Part shown: positions 7,672 through 16,063 of the stretch, one piece after another | How positions within the stretch are numbered: position 1 is the stretch's first letter | Layout: every line of letters starts with the position of its first letter | Assembly (NCBI RefSeq): GCF_003994485.1 | Contig: NZ_RZNJ01000003.1 | Location: 186,525-250,524 of the forward strand | Source: Arsenicitalea aurantiaca | GTDB lineage: Bacteria; Pseudomonadota; Alphaproteobacteria; Rhizobiales; Devosiaceae | Reading direction: 5' to 3' | DNA length: 64,000 bases | The notes under the pieces: model-generated | The model's database searches: none | The model's input: only the letters and a program-made list of their open reading frames with translations | What the model was told of the DNA's origin: nothing | Made by a program: the position numbers and the translations under genes

Positions 7672-9066
7672 TTACGCCGGGCAGACGCCATCCACGCGCT
7701 GCTCTGGCGGGCAGTCCTGCGGAGCAGCGGGCGCTGCCGGGGCAGGTGCCGCTTCGGGCTCGGGCGCCGGTTCTGGCGCGGGCTCCGGCTCGGGAGCCGG
7801 TTCCGGCTCAGGTGCGGGCTCGGCTGCAGGGGCGGGCTCGGGCTCGGGGGCCGGCTCGGGTTCTGCAGCGGGCGCAGCTTCCGGAGCAGGCTCGGGCGCA
7901 GCCTCCTCGACCGGGGCCTCCTCGACGGGAGCCTCCTCCACCGGGGCGGGTTCGGCCTCGGGCGCGGGCGCGGGCTCGGTCTCTGCGGGGGTCTCGGGCG
8001 TCGCCTCTTCCTCAGGCGTCACCTCTTCGACCGGAGCGACCTCTTCCTCCACCGGAGCGGCCTCCTCCTCAGTGGGAGCCGCTTCTCCTTCGGGCTCTAC
8101 GCCCTGCTCTTGAGGAGCGGCCTCGCCTTCGGGCGCCGCCTCATCGACCGCGCCGTCCTCGACGGGCTCGGCAGACGCCGCCGATTCGCTCTCGTCGGCA
8201 GACTGTTCTACCGCCTGCTCGTCGACCGGCGCCGGCTCGGCCTCCTCGGGCTCGACGACCTCTGCGGGCGCTTCTTCCTCGGTCGGCGTCACCTGTGCGG
8301 CAAAGACGGGTATCGTCGTGCCGTCGGTCTCCTCGACATTGGCCGCGTCGGGGTCATCGACCACCGCCGCCTCGACGATGGTGACTTCCTGATTGGTCTG
8401 CTGCTGGATGAAATCGATGTCGATGACGTTGTTGATCACCACATTGTTCTGCACGATCACCGGACCCAGATATTCCGTGCGATCGTAGAAATCGGGCTGG
8501 CGCGAGCCGAACACGATATCGACGCTCAGATTTGGGGCGAGGAAGCTCTGCGTCGGCACGTAGAACCAGTCGTCGCGCGGCACCGGCCGGTTGCCGATCT
8601 CGAAGCTCAGCGAGAAGCCGGGGCGTTCAGGCGGCAGCGGGGCCCAGCCCACATAGTCGCCGCCACGGCGCCAGCTCACCCAGGCCGGTGCCCAGGTATC
8701 GCCGGGGACCCAGCACCAGCCGAGCCGCGCATCGTCATACCAGCGGCCGTAATGATAGACTGCCCAGGCATAGGGGTCGGACGAGGCGAAATACCAGCCA
8801 TAGTCGCGCAGGTAGATCCAGCGCCCGCGCGTATAGGGCGCCCAGTCGGCGCCCACGTTGGTCGGGCACCACACATAGCGATAGCGCGGGTGGCGGACCC
8901 ATTGTCCGTGCGGCGCGAGCCGGTCGTAAAAGAGGTTGAAACTGACGCTGACCGACTGCGCCTGCGCGCTTGTGGGTCCAACTGGCAAAAGGCCGCCGGC
9001 CGGTATCGGCGCAGCGACCATGAGAGCGGCTATAGCGACGCTCGTAACAAGTCTTGCCTTGATCAT
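7672..9066 (-). CDS. DUF6600-type exported protein with long Pro/Glu-rich tail
   Basis: A 464-residue secreted or surface protein. Start at 9066 (MIKARLVTS), with AGGAG just upstream. The signal peptide ends near TSAQAQ. Residues about 40-190 form an aromatic-rich domain with repeated W-Y motifs (GRWIYLRDYGWYF, HYGRWYDD, GWCWVPGDTWAPAWVSW) typical of DUF6600. The C-terminal half is low-complexity: acidic Glu/Pro/Ala repeats (VEEAP units, then PEPEPAP units), ending in a short two-cysteine segment DCPPEQRVDGVCPA. The tail may span the periplasm or bind cell wall. Function unknown. Confidence 0.75.
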   Translation of the reverse strand: MIKARLVTSVAIAALMVAAPIPAGGLLPVGPTSAQAQSVSVSFNLFYDRLAPHGQWVRHPRYRYVWCPTNVGADWAPYTRGRWIYLRDYGWYFASSDPYAWAVYHYGRWYDDARLGWCWVPGDTWAPAWVSWRRGGDYVGWAPLPPERPGFSLSFEIGNRPVPRDDWFYVPTQSFLAPNLSVDIVFGSRQPDFYDRTEYLGPVIVQNNVVINNVIDIDFIQQQTNQEVTIVEAAVVDDPDAANVEETDGTTIPVFAAQVTPTEEEAPAEVVEPEEAEPAPVDEQAVEQSADESESAASAEPVEDGAVDEAAPEGEAAPQEQGVEPEGEAAPTEEEAAPVEEEVAPVEEVTPEEEATPETPAETEPAPAPEAEPAPVEEAPVEEAPVEEAAPEPAPEAAPAAEPEPAPEPEPAPAAEPAPEPEPAPEPEPAPEPAPEPEAAPAPAAPAAPQDCPPEQRVDGVCPA

Positions 9067-9111
9067 CTGGGGCTCCTCGATCTTTTTCTTGCTTGCTCCC
9101 GCGCAACCAGA

Positions 9112-9137
9112 AATTCCGATCCTCACGAACCGGTTCC
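9112..9137 (-). promoter_or_regulatory. Weak EcfG-like promoter before the DUF6600 gene
   Basis: GGAAC at 9137-9133 followed 19 bases later by TT (9113-9112) fits the loose extracytoplasmic-stress sigma pattern GGAAC-N18/19-TT, but the preferred CGTT is AATT here. It would give a leader of about 40 bases. A tentative call, strengthened only by the better match at the adjacent sRNA. Confidence 0.25.
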
Positions 9138-9179
9138 GCAAATGTGAACGGGGTTATCGCCCCATCGTATGGAATGCAT

Positions 9180-9282
9180 AAAAAAACCCCGGCGCCGCTG
9201 GGGGGAGCGGGCGGCCGGGGCAGGACCCGATAGTGGCATCGGGATCAGTTGGTTCAGAAATCCATCACGGGAAGGTGATGTT
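9180..9282 (-). ncRNA. Candidate EcfG-dependent small RNA with C-rich loops
   Basis: A roughly 100-nt minus-strand transcript unit lies between bioY and the DUF6600 gene. It has its own promoter (9288-9313) and ends at a GC stem (CCCCGGC/GCCGGGG, 9187-9220) followed by seven T residues (9186-9180). Two further hairpins precede it: CATCAC/GTGATG (9263-9280) with loop CUUCCC, and CCCGAU/AUCGGG (9226-9243). The terminator loop exposes CUCCCCCC (9207-9200). C-rich loops of this kind pair with ribosome sites in several alphaproteobacterial sRNAs. No convincing ORF with a ribosome site is inside. No known family could be assigned. Confidence 0.6.
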
Positions 9283-9287
9283 CCGTG

Positions 9288-9313
9288 AACGCGCCACGCG
9301 GCGGATAGGTTCC
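9288..9313 (-). promoter_or_regulatory. EcfG (general stress sigma) promoter of the sRNA
   Basis: GGAAC (9313-9309), a 17-base spacer, then CGTT (9291-9288) match the alphaproteobacterial general-stress sigma factor consensus GGAAC-N16/17-CGTT without mismatch. It sits just downstream of the bioY terminator and points at the candidate sRNA. Confidence 0.65.
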
Positions 9314-9318
9314 AAAAG

Positions 9319-9344
9319 AAAAGGCCCGCCGAAGCGGGCCTTTT
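9319..9344 (-). terminator. Terminator downstream of bioY
   Basis: A symmetric hairpin, AAAAGGCCCGC (9319-9329), loop CGAA, GCGGGCCTTTT (9334-9344), starting 20 bases after the bioY stop codon. The flanking A and T runs make it functional on either strand. On the minus strand it ends bioY and insulates the sRNA promoter that follows. Confidence 0.85.
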
Positions 9345-9364
9345 GCAGATCGTGAAGACGTGGC

Positions 9365-9979
9365 TTAGGCCTTGCGCCGCAGCGCCGCCCAGAGGCCGGC
9401 CACCGAAATGGCGGCGAACGCCATCTTGAGCAGGTCCCAGACGATGAAGGGCTGCACCGCGACCGCGAAGGCTGAACCCAGCACATTGGACTGGTCGATC
9501 CAGGCAGCCCCGCCCGACATCGCGACGAGCCAGAGATAGCCGGTGCCGAAGGCGAGCGCGTTCGCCCCGACCATCACCGCAAAGAGCGGGACGATCTTCT
9601 GGGAGAGGCCGCGATCTGCGGCGAGGCCGATCAGGAATGCCATCGGCACCCAGCCCAGGATGAACCCGAAGGTCGGGGAGAACACATAGGCCGCGCCGCC
9701 ACCGCCGGCAAAGACGGGAAGCCCGGCAAGACCCTGCAGGATGTAGAGGACGACCGTCGCCGTCGCGAGCCGTGCACCGAGGCCGGCGGCGATCATCGCC
9801 ACGGCCATGGTCTGCAGCGTCACCGGCACCGGCAGCATGGGGATGTTGAACCGGGCAGCGGCGGCCAGCACGAGCGTCCCGAGCAGCACGCTCGCCACCG
9901 AGGTCGCAAGGCGCGCCCCCTCGGTGCGGGACTGGACTGCGCCGAGCAGCGTCTTGGGAGTGGTCAAGCTGGTGGCCAT
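9365..9979 (-). CDS. bioY: Biotin transporter substrate-capture subunit BioY
   Basis: Membrane S-component that imports biotin, alone or with an ECF energising module. 204 residues with about six hydrophobic helices. The BioY hallmarks are present: PMLPVPVTLQTMAV in the first loop, and GGGGAAYVFSPTFGFILGW. No bioMN genes are adjacent. I found no BioR box (TTATAGATAA-like) in the 64-base gap to the divergent MBL gene, so its control is unclear. Confidence 0.9.
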   Translation of the reverse strand: MATSLTTPKTLLGAVQSRTEGARLATSVASVLLGTLVLAAAARFNIPMLPVPVTLQTMAVAMIAAGLGARLATATVVLYILQGLAGLPVFAGGGGAAYVFSPTFGFILGWVPMAFLIGLAADRGLSQKIVPLFAVMVGANALAFGTGYLWLVAMSGGAAWIDQSNVLGSAFAVAVQPFIVWDLLKMAFAAISVAGLWAALRRKA

Positions 9980-10043
9980 TGGATACCTTCCGCGGCGAAT
10001 GATGAACCTTGAGCCTGTTTAGTCCCTCCCCTATTGGAGCGCA

Positions 10044-10964
10044 ATGCCGCCCGCCGCCGCCCCCGCCTATCGCACCGATTTCGATCCGCAGACTGGCCGC
10101 CCCATCGTCGCCGGGCCCGGTATCGTGCGGGTCACCGCGCCCAATGGAGGGCCCTTCACCTTCACGGGCACCAACAGCTTTATCCTGGGCGACGAGACTG
10201 TCGCCGTGCTCGATCCCGGCCCCGATGACGAATCGCACCTCAAGGCGCTGCTCGGCGCCATCGGCGGCCGCCAGGTGGAGGCGATCCTCCTCACCCACAC
10301 CCATCGCGATCATTGCGGGCTCGCCGCCAAGCTCGGCCGGGCGACCGGCGCACCCCTCTGGTTCTCGGGTCCGCACCGGCTCTCGCGCCCCGCGCGTCCC
10401 TTCGAGGTCAACGGCACCGGAAAATCCTCGGACTTTTCACTGCGGCCGGCGCGCATGCTCGCCGATGGCGAAGTCTTCACCGCCGGCGGCATTGCGCTCG
10501 AGGCGATCGCGACGCCTGGCCATTGCGACAATCACTTCGCTTTCGGGCTCGCGGGCACGCGCATCTGCCTTACCGGCGATCACGTCATGGGGTGGAATTC
10601 GAGCCTCGTCTCGGTGCCGGACGGGTCGATGGCCGCCTATCTGCATTCGCTCGAAAAGCTGATCGGCATGCCCTACGGGCTCTATCTCCCGGCCCATGGC
10701 GGGCCGATCCCGGACGGGCCGACCTATGCCCGGGCTCTCCTCGCCCATCGGCAGGCGCGCAACGAGCAGATCGTCGAGGCGGTAGAGGCCGGCGCCCACA
10801 CCATCACGAAGCTCCTCGTCGCGATCTATCCCCGGCTCACCCCGCAGCTGATCGGGGCGGCGCGGATGACCATCAAGGCCCATGTCGAATATCTTGCCGA
10901 GACCGGCCGGATCGGCATGCGGCGGGGACTGTTCGGCCCCCGCCTCTTTGCCTTGCGGGGATAG
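10044..10964 (+). CDS. MBL-fold metallo-hydrolase (LACTB2/RNase-type)
   Basis: A 306-residue metallo-beta-lactamase-fold hydrolase. The metal motif THTHRDHCG (about residues 84-92) and downstream ligands in ATPGHCDNHFAF, TGDHVMGW and LPAHGGPI are all present, so a dinuclear zinc site is intact. A C-terminal winged-helix-like region (LLAHRQARNEQIVEAV onward) is shared with LACTB2-like proteins, which include endoribonucleases. The substrate cannot be read from sequence. It converges on the DnaJ-class gene with a 2-base gap. Confidence 0.85.
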   Translation: MPPAAAPAYRTDFDPQTGRPIVAGPGIVRVTAPNGGPFTFTGTNSFILGDETVAVLDPGPDDESHLKALLGAIGGRQVEAILLTHTHRDHCGLAAKLGRATGAPLWFSGPHRLSRPARPFEVNGTGKSSDFSLRPARMLADGEVFTAGGIALEAIATPGHCDNHFAFGLAGTRICLTGDHVMGWNSSLVSVPDGSMAAYLHSLEKLIGMPYGLYLPAHGGPIPDGPTYARALLAHRQARNEQIVEAVEAGAHTITKLLVAIYPRLTPQLIGAARMTIKAHVEYLAETGRIGMRRGLFGPRLFALRG

Positions 10965-10966
10965 CG

Positions 10967-11920
10967 CTAGTCGCGGACCGAATAGGGCTTCTGGTCCCGC
11001 CAGAACCGCATCAGGCTTTCCAGGTCCGGATCGCCACCCTCGGGCAGCACGATCTTGATGTTCACGTAGAGATCGCCGTTCTTGTAGAGCCCCTTGCCCT
11101 TGAGCCGCAGGGCCTTTTGGGTGTTGACCCCGGGCGGCAGATTGAGCTCGACCGATCCGTCGAGCGTCGGCACCCGCACCTTGGCGCCCAGCACCGCCTC
11201 GTAAAGCGTGATCGGAACGTCGGTGCGCAGATCGTGCCCGTCGCGGCGGAACTGCTTGTGCCGCTCGAACCGAACGGTCACGAGCGCATCGCCCGGCTCC
11301 CCGCCGAGGGGGGACGGCTGGCCCTGGCCCTTCAGCCTTATCTGCTGGCCCTCTTCCACGTTCTCGGGCAGCTTGACGTTCAGCACCTTGCCCGTCGGCA
11401 TGCGGAGCGGCAGGCTCGCGCCGGTATGGGCGTCCTCGAGCGACACGGTCGCGGTTACCGCGATGTCGTCGCCCTTGACGCCCGCGCCACCGCGATTGGT
11501 GAAGCCCGCGCCACCGCTCGTCGTCCCGGTGAAGGGGTCCCAGCTCGACTGGCTCGAGCTGCGCGCGCCGGGCCGGCGCGGCGCGCCACCGAAGCCGCTC
11601 ATGAACTCCTTCAATATGTCCTCGGCCGAAAAGCCGCCAGCCTGTCCGCCGCCAGCGCTCCTGCCGCCCGCGGACCGGCCGAAGCCGGCAAAGCGCGGCT
11701 GTCCGTCCGCATCAATCTCGCCACGGTCGAACTGGCCGCGCTTCTCGGCGTCCGTCAGGAAATCATAGGCGGCCGAGATCTCCGCGAACTTGGCGTGAGC
11801 GCTCGGGTCGTCCTTGTTCTGGTCGGGGTGGTGGGCCTTGGCGAGCCGGCGATAGGCCGACTTCAGTTCCTTTTCGCTCGCGGTCCGAGGCACCCCGAGC
11901 ACTGTGTATGGATCGCGCAT
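10967..11920 (-). CDS. DnaJ-class (CbpA-like) co-chaperone
   Basis: A Hsp70 co-chaperone of 317 residues. The J domain (1-70) carries the HPD tripeptide in AKAHHPDQNKDD. It is followed by a Gly/Ser-rich linker and two C-terminal substrate-binding beta domains. The CxxCxGxG zinc finger of true DnaJ is absent, so this is a type II, CbpA-like protein. The start at 11920 (MRDPYTVLGV) begins the J domain. It is divergent from pdxH; this pairing recurs in Hyphomicrobiales. Confidence 0.9.
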   Translation of the reverse strand: MRDPYTVLGVPRTASEKELKSAYRRLAKAHHPDQNKDDPSAHAKFAEISAAYDFLTDAEKRGQFDRGEIDADGQPRFAGFGRSAGGRSAGGGQAGGFSAEDILKEFMSGFGGAPRRPGARSSSQSSWDPFTGTTSGGAGFTNRGGAGVKGDDIAVTATVSLEDAHTGASLPLRMPTGKVLNVKLPENVEEGQQIRLKGQGQPSPLGGEPGDALVTVRFERHKQFRRDGHDLRTDVPITLYEAVLGAKVRVPTLDGSVELNLPPGVNTQKALRLKGKGLYKNGDLYVNIKIVLPEGGDPDLESLMRFWRDQKPYSVRD

Positions 11921-12033
11921 GTCGGGTTCATCTCTCCAGCGTTGCAAGCACGCTTGTCGGGGTCCTATATGGCGACGCCCCTCCGCCTTGTCCAGCCGGG
12001 GTCCCCGATCATCCCAACGCACAAGGTCTTCAG

Positions 12034-12669
12034 ATGGCAGAGAGAACCCTCACCGATCGCCTCTTTTCCGATGACGGGGACCGCAGCGTCGTCGATCCGT
12101 TCGCGCTCTTTGAAGACTGGTTCGCCCTTGCGCGCGAGACCGAGCCCAACGATCCGCACGCCATGGCCCTCGCCTCGGTCGATCCGGACGGCCTGCCCGA
12201 CGTGCGCATGGTACTGCTCAACGCGCGCGATGAGCGGGGCTTCTGCTTCTTCACCAATTTCGAGAGCGAGAAGGGCCGCCAGCTCCTCGCCCGGCCTGCC
12301 GCAGCCTTCGTCATGCATTGGAAATCGCAGCGCCGCCAGGTGCGCGTGCGCGGCCCGGTCGAAGAGGTGAGCACGGCCGAGGCCGACGCCTATTTCGCCA
12401 CCCGCCACCGCAATTCCCAGCTCGGTGCCCACGCCTCGGACCAGTCCCGGCCGCTCGAGCGGCGCGAGGTTCTGGCCGATCGTGTCGCCCGGCTCGAGGC
12501 GAGCCTCGAGGGGTCCCCCGTCCCGCGCCCACCACACTGGTCGGGCTTTCGCATCGTGCCGGTCCAGATCGAGTTCTGGAAGGATGGCGAATTCCGCCTC
12601 CACGATCGGGTCCGCTTCACCCGCCCCGCGCCCGGCGCGCCCTGGGAGGCACTCCGCCTCTTCCCCTGA
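12034..12669 (+). CDS. pdxH: Pyridoxamine 5'-phosphate oxidase
   Basis: FMN enzyme that oxidises pyridoxine/pyridoxamine 5'-phosphate to pyridoxal 5'-phosphate in the cytosol. 211 residues, the family norm. FMN-site segments include DVRMVLLNARDERGFCFFTN and KSQRRQVRVRGPVEEV. The C-terminal dimerisation and substrate part is W-KDGEFRLHDRVRFTR. The ATG at 12034 begins MAERTLTDRLF; the longer upstream frame overlaps the divergent dnaJ-like promoter. Only the salvage/oxidase step is visible here; no other B6 genes are in the window. Confidence 0.93.
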   Translation: MAERTLTDRLFSDDGDRSVVDPFALFEDWFALARETEPNDPHAMALASVDPDGLPDVRMVLLNARDERGFCFFTNFESEKGRQLLARPAAAFVMHWKSQRRQVRVRGPVEEVSTAEADAYFATRHRNSQLGAHASDQSRPLERREVLADRVARLEASLEGSPVPRPPHWSGFRIVPVQIEFWKDGEFRLHDRVRFTRPAPGAPWEALRLFP

Positions 12670-12732
12670 ACGCGGCTTGCGGGGCGGCGGGCGGCGTGAA
12701 ATCCTGCCATCCGGGGGCCTCGGGGGCGGAAA

Positions 12733-13950
12733 ATGAGCGAATCGGGAGCGATGACGGGCCGCGCCGGGGCCGAATTCACCGGCACGCGCAGCCAGTTGCT
12801 GGGCATACTGCTGACGGGCTATCTCCTCCTCGTGCCCACGCTCGGCATCTACCGCTTCTGGGTCGTGACTTGGAAGCGGCGCTTTTACTGGCACAACACC
12901 ATCATCGGGGGCGAGCCGCTCGAATATACCGGCACGGCGCTGCAGCTGCTGATCGGCTTCCTCTTCGCGCTCGGCTTCTTCCTCCCGCTCTATATCCTCT
13001 TTTTCTACCTCTCGACCCAGGCCCCGCAGGTCATCGTGCTCGGCTATGCGGGCGTCGGGGTCGTCCTCTGGTTCCTCGCCGGCTACGCGATCTACCGGGC
13101 CCGCGATTTCCGCCTCTCGCGTACCCTCTGGCGCGGCATCCGGTTCGACCAGCGTGGCAGCGCCTGGGTCTACGCGCTCCGCCGCTTCGGCTGGACCCTC
13201 GCCATGATCGTGACGCTGGGGCTCGCCTATCCCTTCATGGCCGCCGATCTCTGGCGCTACCGTTATGCCCATAGCTGGTATGGCGACCGCCGCTTCGGCT
13301 TTTCGGGCAGCTGGCGCCAGCTCGCGCTCCCCTATTACGGCACCTATTTCCTCGTCGCCGCGCTCGTCGTCGCGGGCTTCGTGTTCCTCGGTGCCGACGG
13401 GGCGACGCGGCTCGAGGCGCTCGAAATGCCCTCCCCCGGCGCGCTCGGCATCTGGGCGCTCGCCGCGCTCGTCGCCGGGCTCGGCTATTACCGCTATCGC
13501 GCGCGTGAACTGAGCGCGATGTTCTCGGCAGTCAGCCTGGGGGAAGCGCGGCTCGCCATGCGCATCAGGGGCCGCTCGCTCATGCTGATGACGCTCTCCT
13601 ATGGCTTCTGGGTGGTGGTGGTGCTCGGCGTGCTCCTGATCGCAGTCATTGCCGCGATCATGGTGCTCGACCCCGGCGACATGCCCGATCCCGAAACGGC
13701 CTTCGACATCCGCTCGGCGCTCGGGGGCGGCTGGCTCGCCATCGCCGGTCTCGTCGGGGGCTATCTCGGCGTCCTCGCCACGCTGTCGCTGCTTGGCGAG
13801 CTCATCTTCGGGCTCGGCTTCTGGCGGCTCGTCGTGCGCGGGGCGACGATCGAGAACCTCGATAGCCTCGCTACCGTCCGCGCCGCGCCCGAGGACCGTT
13901 CGCTCGCGGGCGAAGGCCTCGCCGACGCACTCAATGTCGGGGCCTATTGA
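12733..13950 (+). CDS. DUF898 (YjgN-type) membrane protein
   Basis: An integral membrane protein of 405 residues with repeated hydrophobic segments. It carries the DUF898 signature twice: a segment with F-x-G and RFWVVTWKRRFYWHNTIIGG (first copy) and LWRYRYAHSWYGDRRFGF (second copy). Start at 12733 or Met7 (12751). It is followed with a TGATG overlap by an M48 metalloprotease, so the two are translationally coupled. DUF898-M48 pairs recur in alphaproteobacteria. The role is unknown, probably envelope maintenance. Confidence 0.8.
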   Translation: MSESGAMTGRAGAEFTGTRSQLLGILLTGYLLLVPTLGIYRFWVVTWKRRFYWHNTIIGGEPLEYTGTALQLLIGFLFALGFFLPLYILFFYLSTQAPQVIVLGYAGVGVVLWFLAGYAIYRARDFRLSRTLWRGIRFDQRGSAWVYALRRFGWTLAMIVTLGLAYPFMAADLWRYRYAHSWYGDRRFGFSGSWRQLALPYYGTYFLVAALVVAGFVFLGADGATRLEALEMPSPGALGIWALAALVAGLGYYRYRARELSAMFSAVSLGEARLAMRIRGRSLMLMTLSYGFWVVVVLGVLLIAVIAAIMVLDPGDMPDPETAFDIRSALGGGWLAIAGLVGGYLGVLATLSLLGELIFGLGFWRLVVRGATIENLDSLATVRAAPEDRSLAGEGLADALNVGAY

Positions 13951-15173
13951 TGGAGCTCTCCGCCCGCTACCAAGATGGCCTCGTCGCCGAAGTCCATGAG
14001 GTCGCCTGCCGCATCGAGGGGGACGCCCTCGTCATCCGCGACGCCGAGAGCCTCTTCGTGCGCGACCGCTGGCCGGCCGACCAGGTTTATCCGCTCCACG
14101 GTCGCCCGATCCAACTGCGCATCGCCAATGGCGCAAGGCCGCTCGGCGCCCGGCTCGTCTTCAGCGGCCCTGCCGACATCGCCGCCGCCCGCGCCATGCT
14201 CCCGGCCCTCAAGCGGAAATCCGCAGCCTACAAGGCCCGCCAGTGGAAGCTCGTCGGGCTTTCCACCATGGCCCTCGCCTCGGTCGTCGCGGCCTATGTC
14301 TATGGCGTGCCGCTGCTTGCGAGCCGCATCGTCGGGGTCATCCCGGTGCAGTGGGAGGCCGATCTCGGCACCACCGTCGCCCGCCAGATCGAGGAGGCGC
14401 TGGTTGCGGATGCGGGCTGGGAGATCTGCGATCCCGATCCCGACAGCCTCGCCAATCGGGCCATCACGCGGTTTTCGACCGCCGCGCTCGAGGGCGCCGG
14501 CTCTCCCTTCGTGCCGGACGTGCAGGTCATCCGCACGGACGTCCCGAACGCCTTCGCGCTGCCGGGTGGCCGGGCCTATTATTTCTCCGCCCTGCTCGAG
14601 CAGACCGAGAGCCCGGATGAATTCGCGGGCGTGCTCGCCCACGAGCTCGGCCATGTCGCCCATCGCCACGCCATGGAGCAGCTCATCGCCACTTCGGCGA
14701 CGGGGCTGCTGATCGGCTTCATCCTTGGGGACATGACAGGCCTCTCGATCGCGGGCGGCATCGGCGCCTCGCTCATCGACAGCCGCTTCTCGCGCGAAGC
14801 CGAGCGCGAGGCTGACCGCTTCGCGGCAGATGTCGCGCGCCGCATGGCCTTCCAGCCGGTGGGGCTCGCCAATCTGCTCGAGCGCGTTTCGGGCGATGAC
14901 GACTATGCCGAGGCCTTCGCGCTCCTGAGCACGCACCCGCTGACCAGCGAGCGCCGCGCCGCACTCGAGGCGCTGGAGCCGAGCCCGGCCGCCAGCCCCG
15001 CCTTCACCGACGAGGAATGGCAGGCCATCCGCACCATGTGCGACGCGGGCACCACCACCAAGACCGCCACCGATACGCTGGCCAAGGGCGAAACCGTCGG
15101 CTTCTCCACGCAGGCCGAAGAGGATCAGGAAGAGGACCCGGAAGAGGACCTCCTCGATTCACCGGTTCCTTAA
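13950..15173 (+). CDS. M48-family membrane metalloprotease
   Basis: A zinc peptidase of 407 residues. After about 100 residues comes a single membrane segment (STMALASVVAAYVYGVPLLA, about 107-126). The M48 catalytic domain follows, with HELGHVAHRH (HExxH) and the third ligand Glu in SREAEREADRFA. The C-terminal tail is acidic (QEEDPEEDLLD). The ATG overlaps the stop of the DUF898 gene by one base. The fold resembles HtpX/BepA-type proteases of membrane or periplasmic quality control; the real substrate is unknown. Confidence 0.87.
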   Translation: MELSARYQDGLVAEVHEVACRIEGDALVIRDAESLFVRDRWPADQVYPLHGRPIQLRIANGARPLGARLVFSGPADIAAARAMLPALKRKSAAYKARQWKLVGLSTMALASVVAAYVYGVPLLASRIVGVIPVQWEADLGTTVARQIEEALVADAGWEICDPDPDSLANRAITRFSTAALEGAGSPFVPDVQVIRTDVPNAFALPGGRAYYFSALLEQTESPDEFAGVLAHELGHVAHRHAMEQLIATSATGLLIGFILGDMTGLSIAGGIGASLIDSRFSREAEREADRFAADVARRMAFQPVGLANLLERVSGDDDYAEAFALLSTHPLTSERRAALEALEPSPAASPAFTDEEWQAIRTMCDAGTTTKTATDTLAKGETVGFSTQAEEDQEEDPEEDLLDSPVP

Positions 15174-15238
15174 GCCCCCGCGATAGTCTAGTGCAAATGG
15201 CGTCGTCGGGGGGCGGCGGTCACTCGGTAAGGGCCTTC

Positions 15239-16057
15239 ATGCGCATACTCATCCGCACCTCCAAATGGGCGATCTGGTCGCGGCGGCTGGGCAGCTTCGC
15301 GCTGCCGCTCGCCATCATCCCGGTCTTCATGCACCGCGAGCGGATGATCCCGAGCGACACCTTCCACGTCATCGAGGCCCTTGCGATCGCCTGCGCAATC
15401 GCTGCGCTCGTGCTCGGGCTCGGCGCCTATCTTCGGCTCTGGTTCACCGGCGACAGGGGCTGGGGCAAGGCGACGCTCGGCATCCTGTTCAGCCTCGTCT
15501 GTCTCGCGCCCGCCCTTTATGGCGCAAGCCTCGCGCTCCGCTACCCGATGGTCGTCGATGTCAGCACCGATCCCACAAACCCGCCTGCGATCATGAGCCA
15601 GGTCGTGCTGCCCGCCCGCGCGCTCGAAACCGAGATCGCGGTCATTGCCGCCTTTCCCAATGCGCGGGCGCGCGCCTACCCCATCGATGCCCAGCAGATG
15701 TTCGACATCGTGCTCTCGCTCGTCACCGAGCAGGGCTGGGACGTCCGCCAGCGCAGCCGGCCGCAGACGCCGCTCGAGACCGGCACCATCAACGCCATCG
15801 TCACCACCTGGCTCGGCTGGCGCGATGAAGTCGCCTTCCGCATTGCCGGGGATGTGGAAGGATCGACCGTCGACATGCGTTCGGTCTCGCTGCAGGGCCG
15901 ACATGACCTCGGCACGAACGGGCAGCGGGTCGAAGGCTTCATGATTGCGCTCGACGACGCCGTCACCCGCCTCCTCCGCGATACCCCGGTCGCCCTGCCC
16001 GAGCAGGAAACCGAAGTCGATCCCTCGATCGAGGTCGAGACCGAGCCGGCGGGCTGA
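15239..16057 (+). CDS. DUF1499 membrane-anchored protein
   Basis: A 272-residue protein with membrane helices near residues 15-35, 45-65 and 78-100 (PLAIIPVFMHRER, IACAIAALVLGLGAYL, ILFSLVCLAPALYGASL). The DUF1499 domain follows (about 130-250: DEVAFRIAGDVEGSTVDMRSVS). I chose the ATG at 15239 because AAGGG precedes it; an upstream in-frame ATG at 15197 lacks a ribosome site. It lies downstream of the DUF898-M48 pair on the same strand and is likely co-expressed. Function unknown. Confidence 0.75.
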   Translation: MRILIRTSKWAIWSRRLGSFALPLAIIPVFMHRERMIPSDTFHVIEALAIACAIAALVLGLGAYLRLWFTGDRGWGKATLGILFSLVCLAPALYGASLALRYPMVVDVSTDPTNPPAIMSQVVLPARALETEIAVIAAFPNARARAYPIDAQQMFDIVLSLVTEQGWDVRQRSRPQTPLETGTINAIVTTWLGWRDEVAFRIAGDVEGSTVDMRSVSLQGRHDLGTNGQRVEGFMIALDDAVTRLLRDTPVALPEQETEVDPSIEVETEPAG

Positions 16058-16063
16058 ACCCGT

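Noticed and set aside
7582-9147. A 521-codon plus-strand ORF rich in Arg, Leu and Gly
   Set aside because: It is the antisense image of the DUF6600 gene's Pro/Glu repeats; low complexity, no ribosome site, and the minus-strand frame has a signal peptide and domain.
9980-10043. BioR operator upstream of bioY
   Set aside because: Searched for a TTATAGATAA-like palindrome in the divergent gap; none present.
10313-12370. A 685-codon plus-strand ORF spanning three genes
   Set aside because: Runs through the MBL, dnaJ-like and pdxH genes in other frames; translation is low-complexity Arg-rich.
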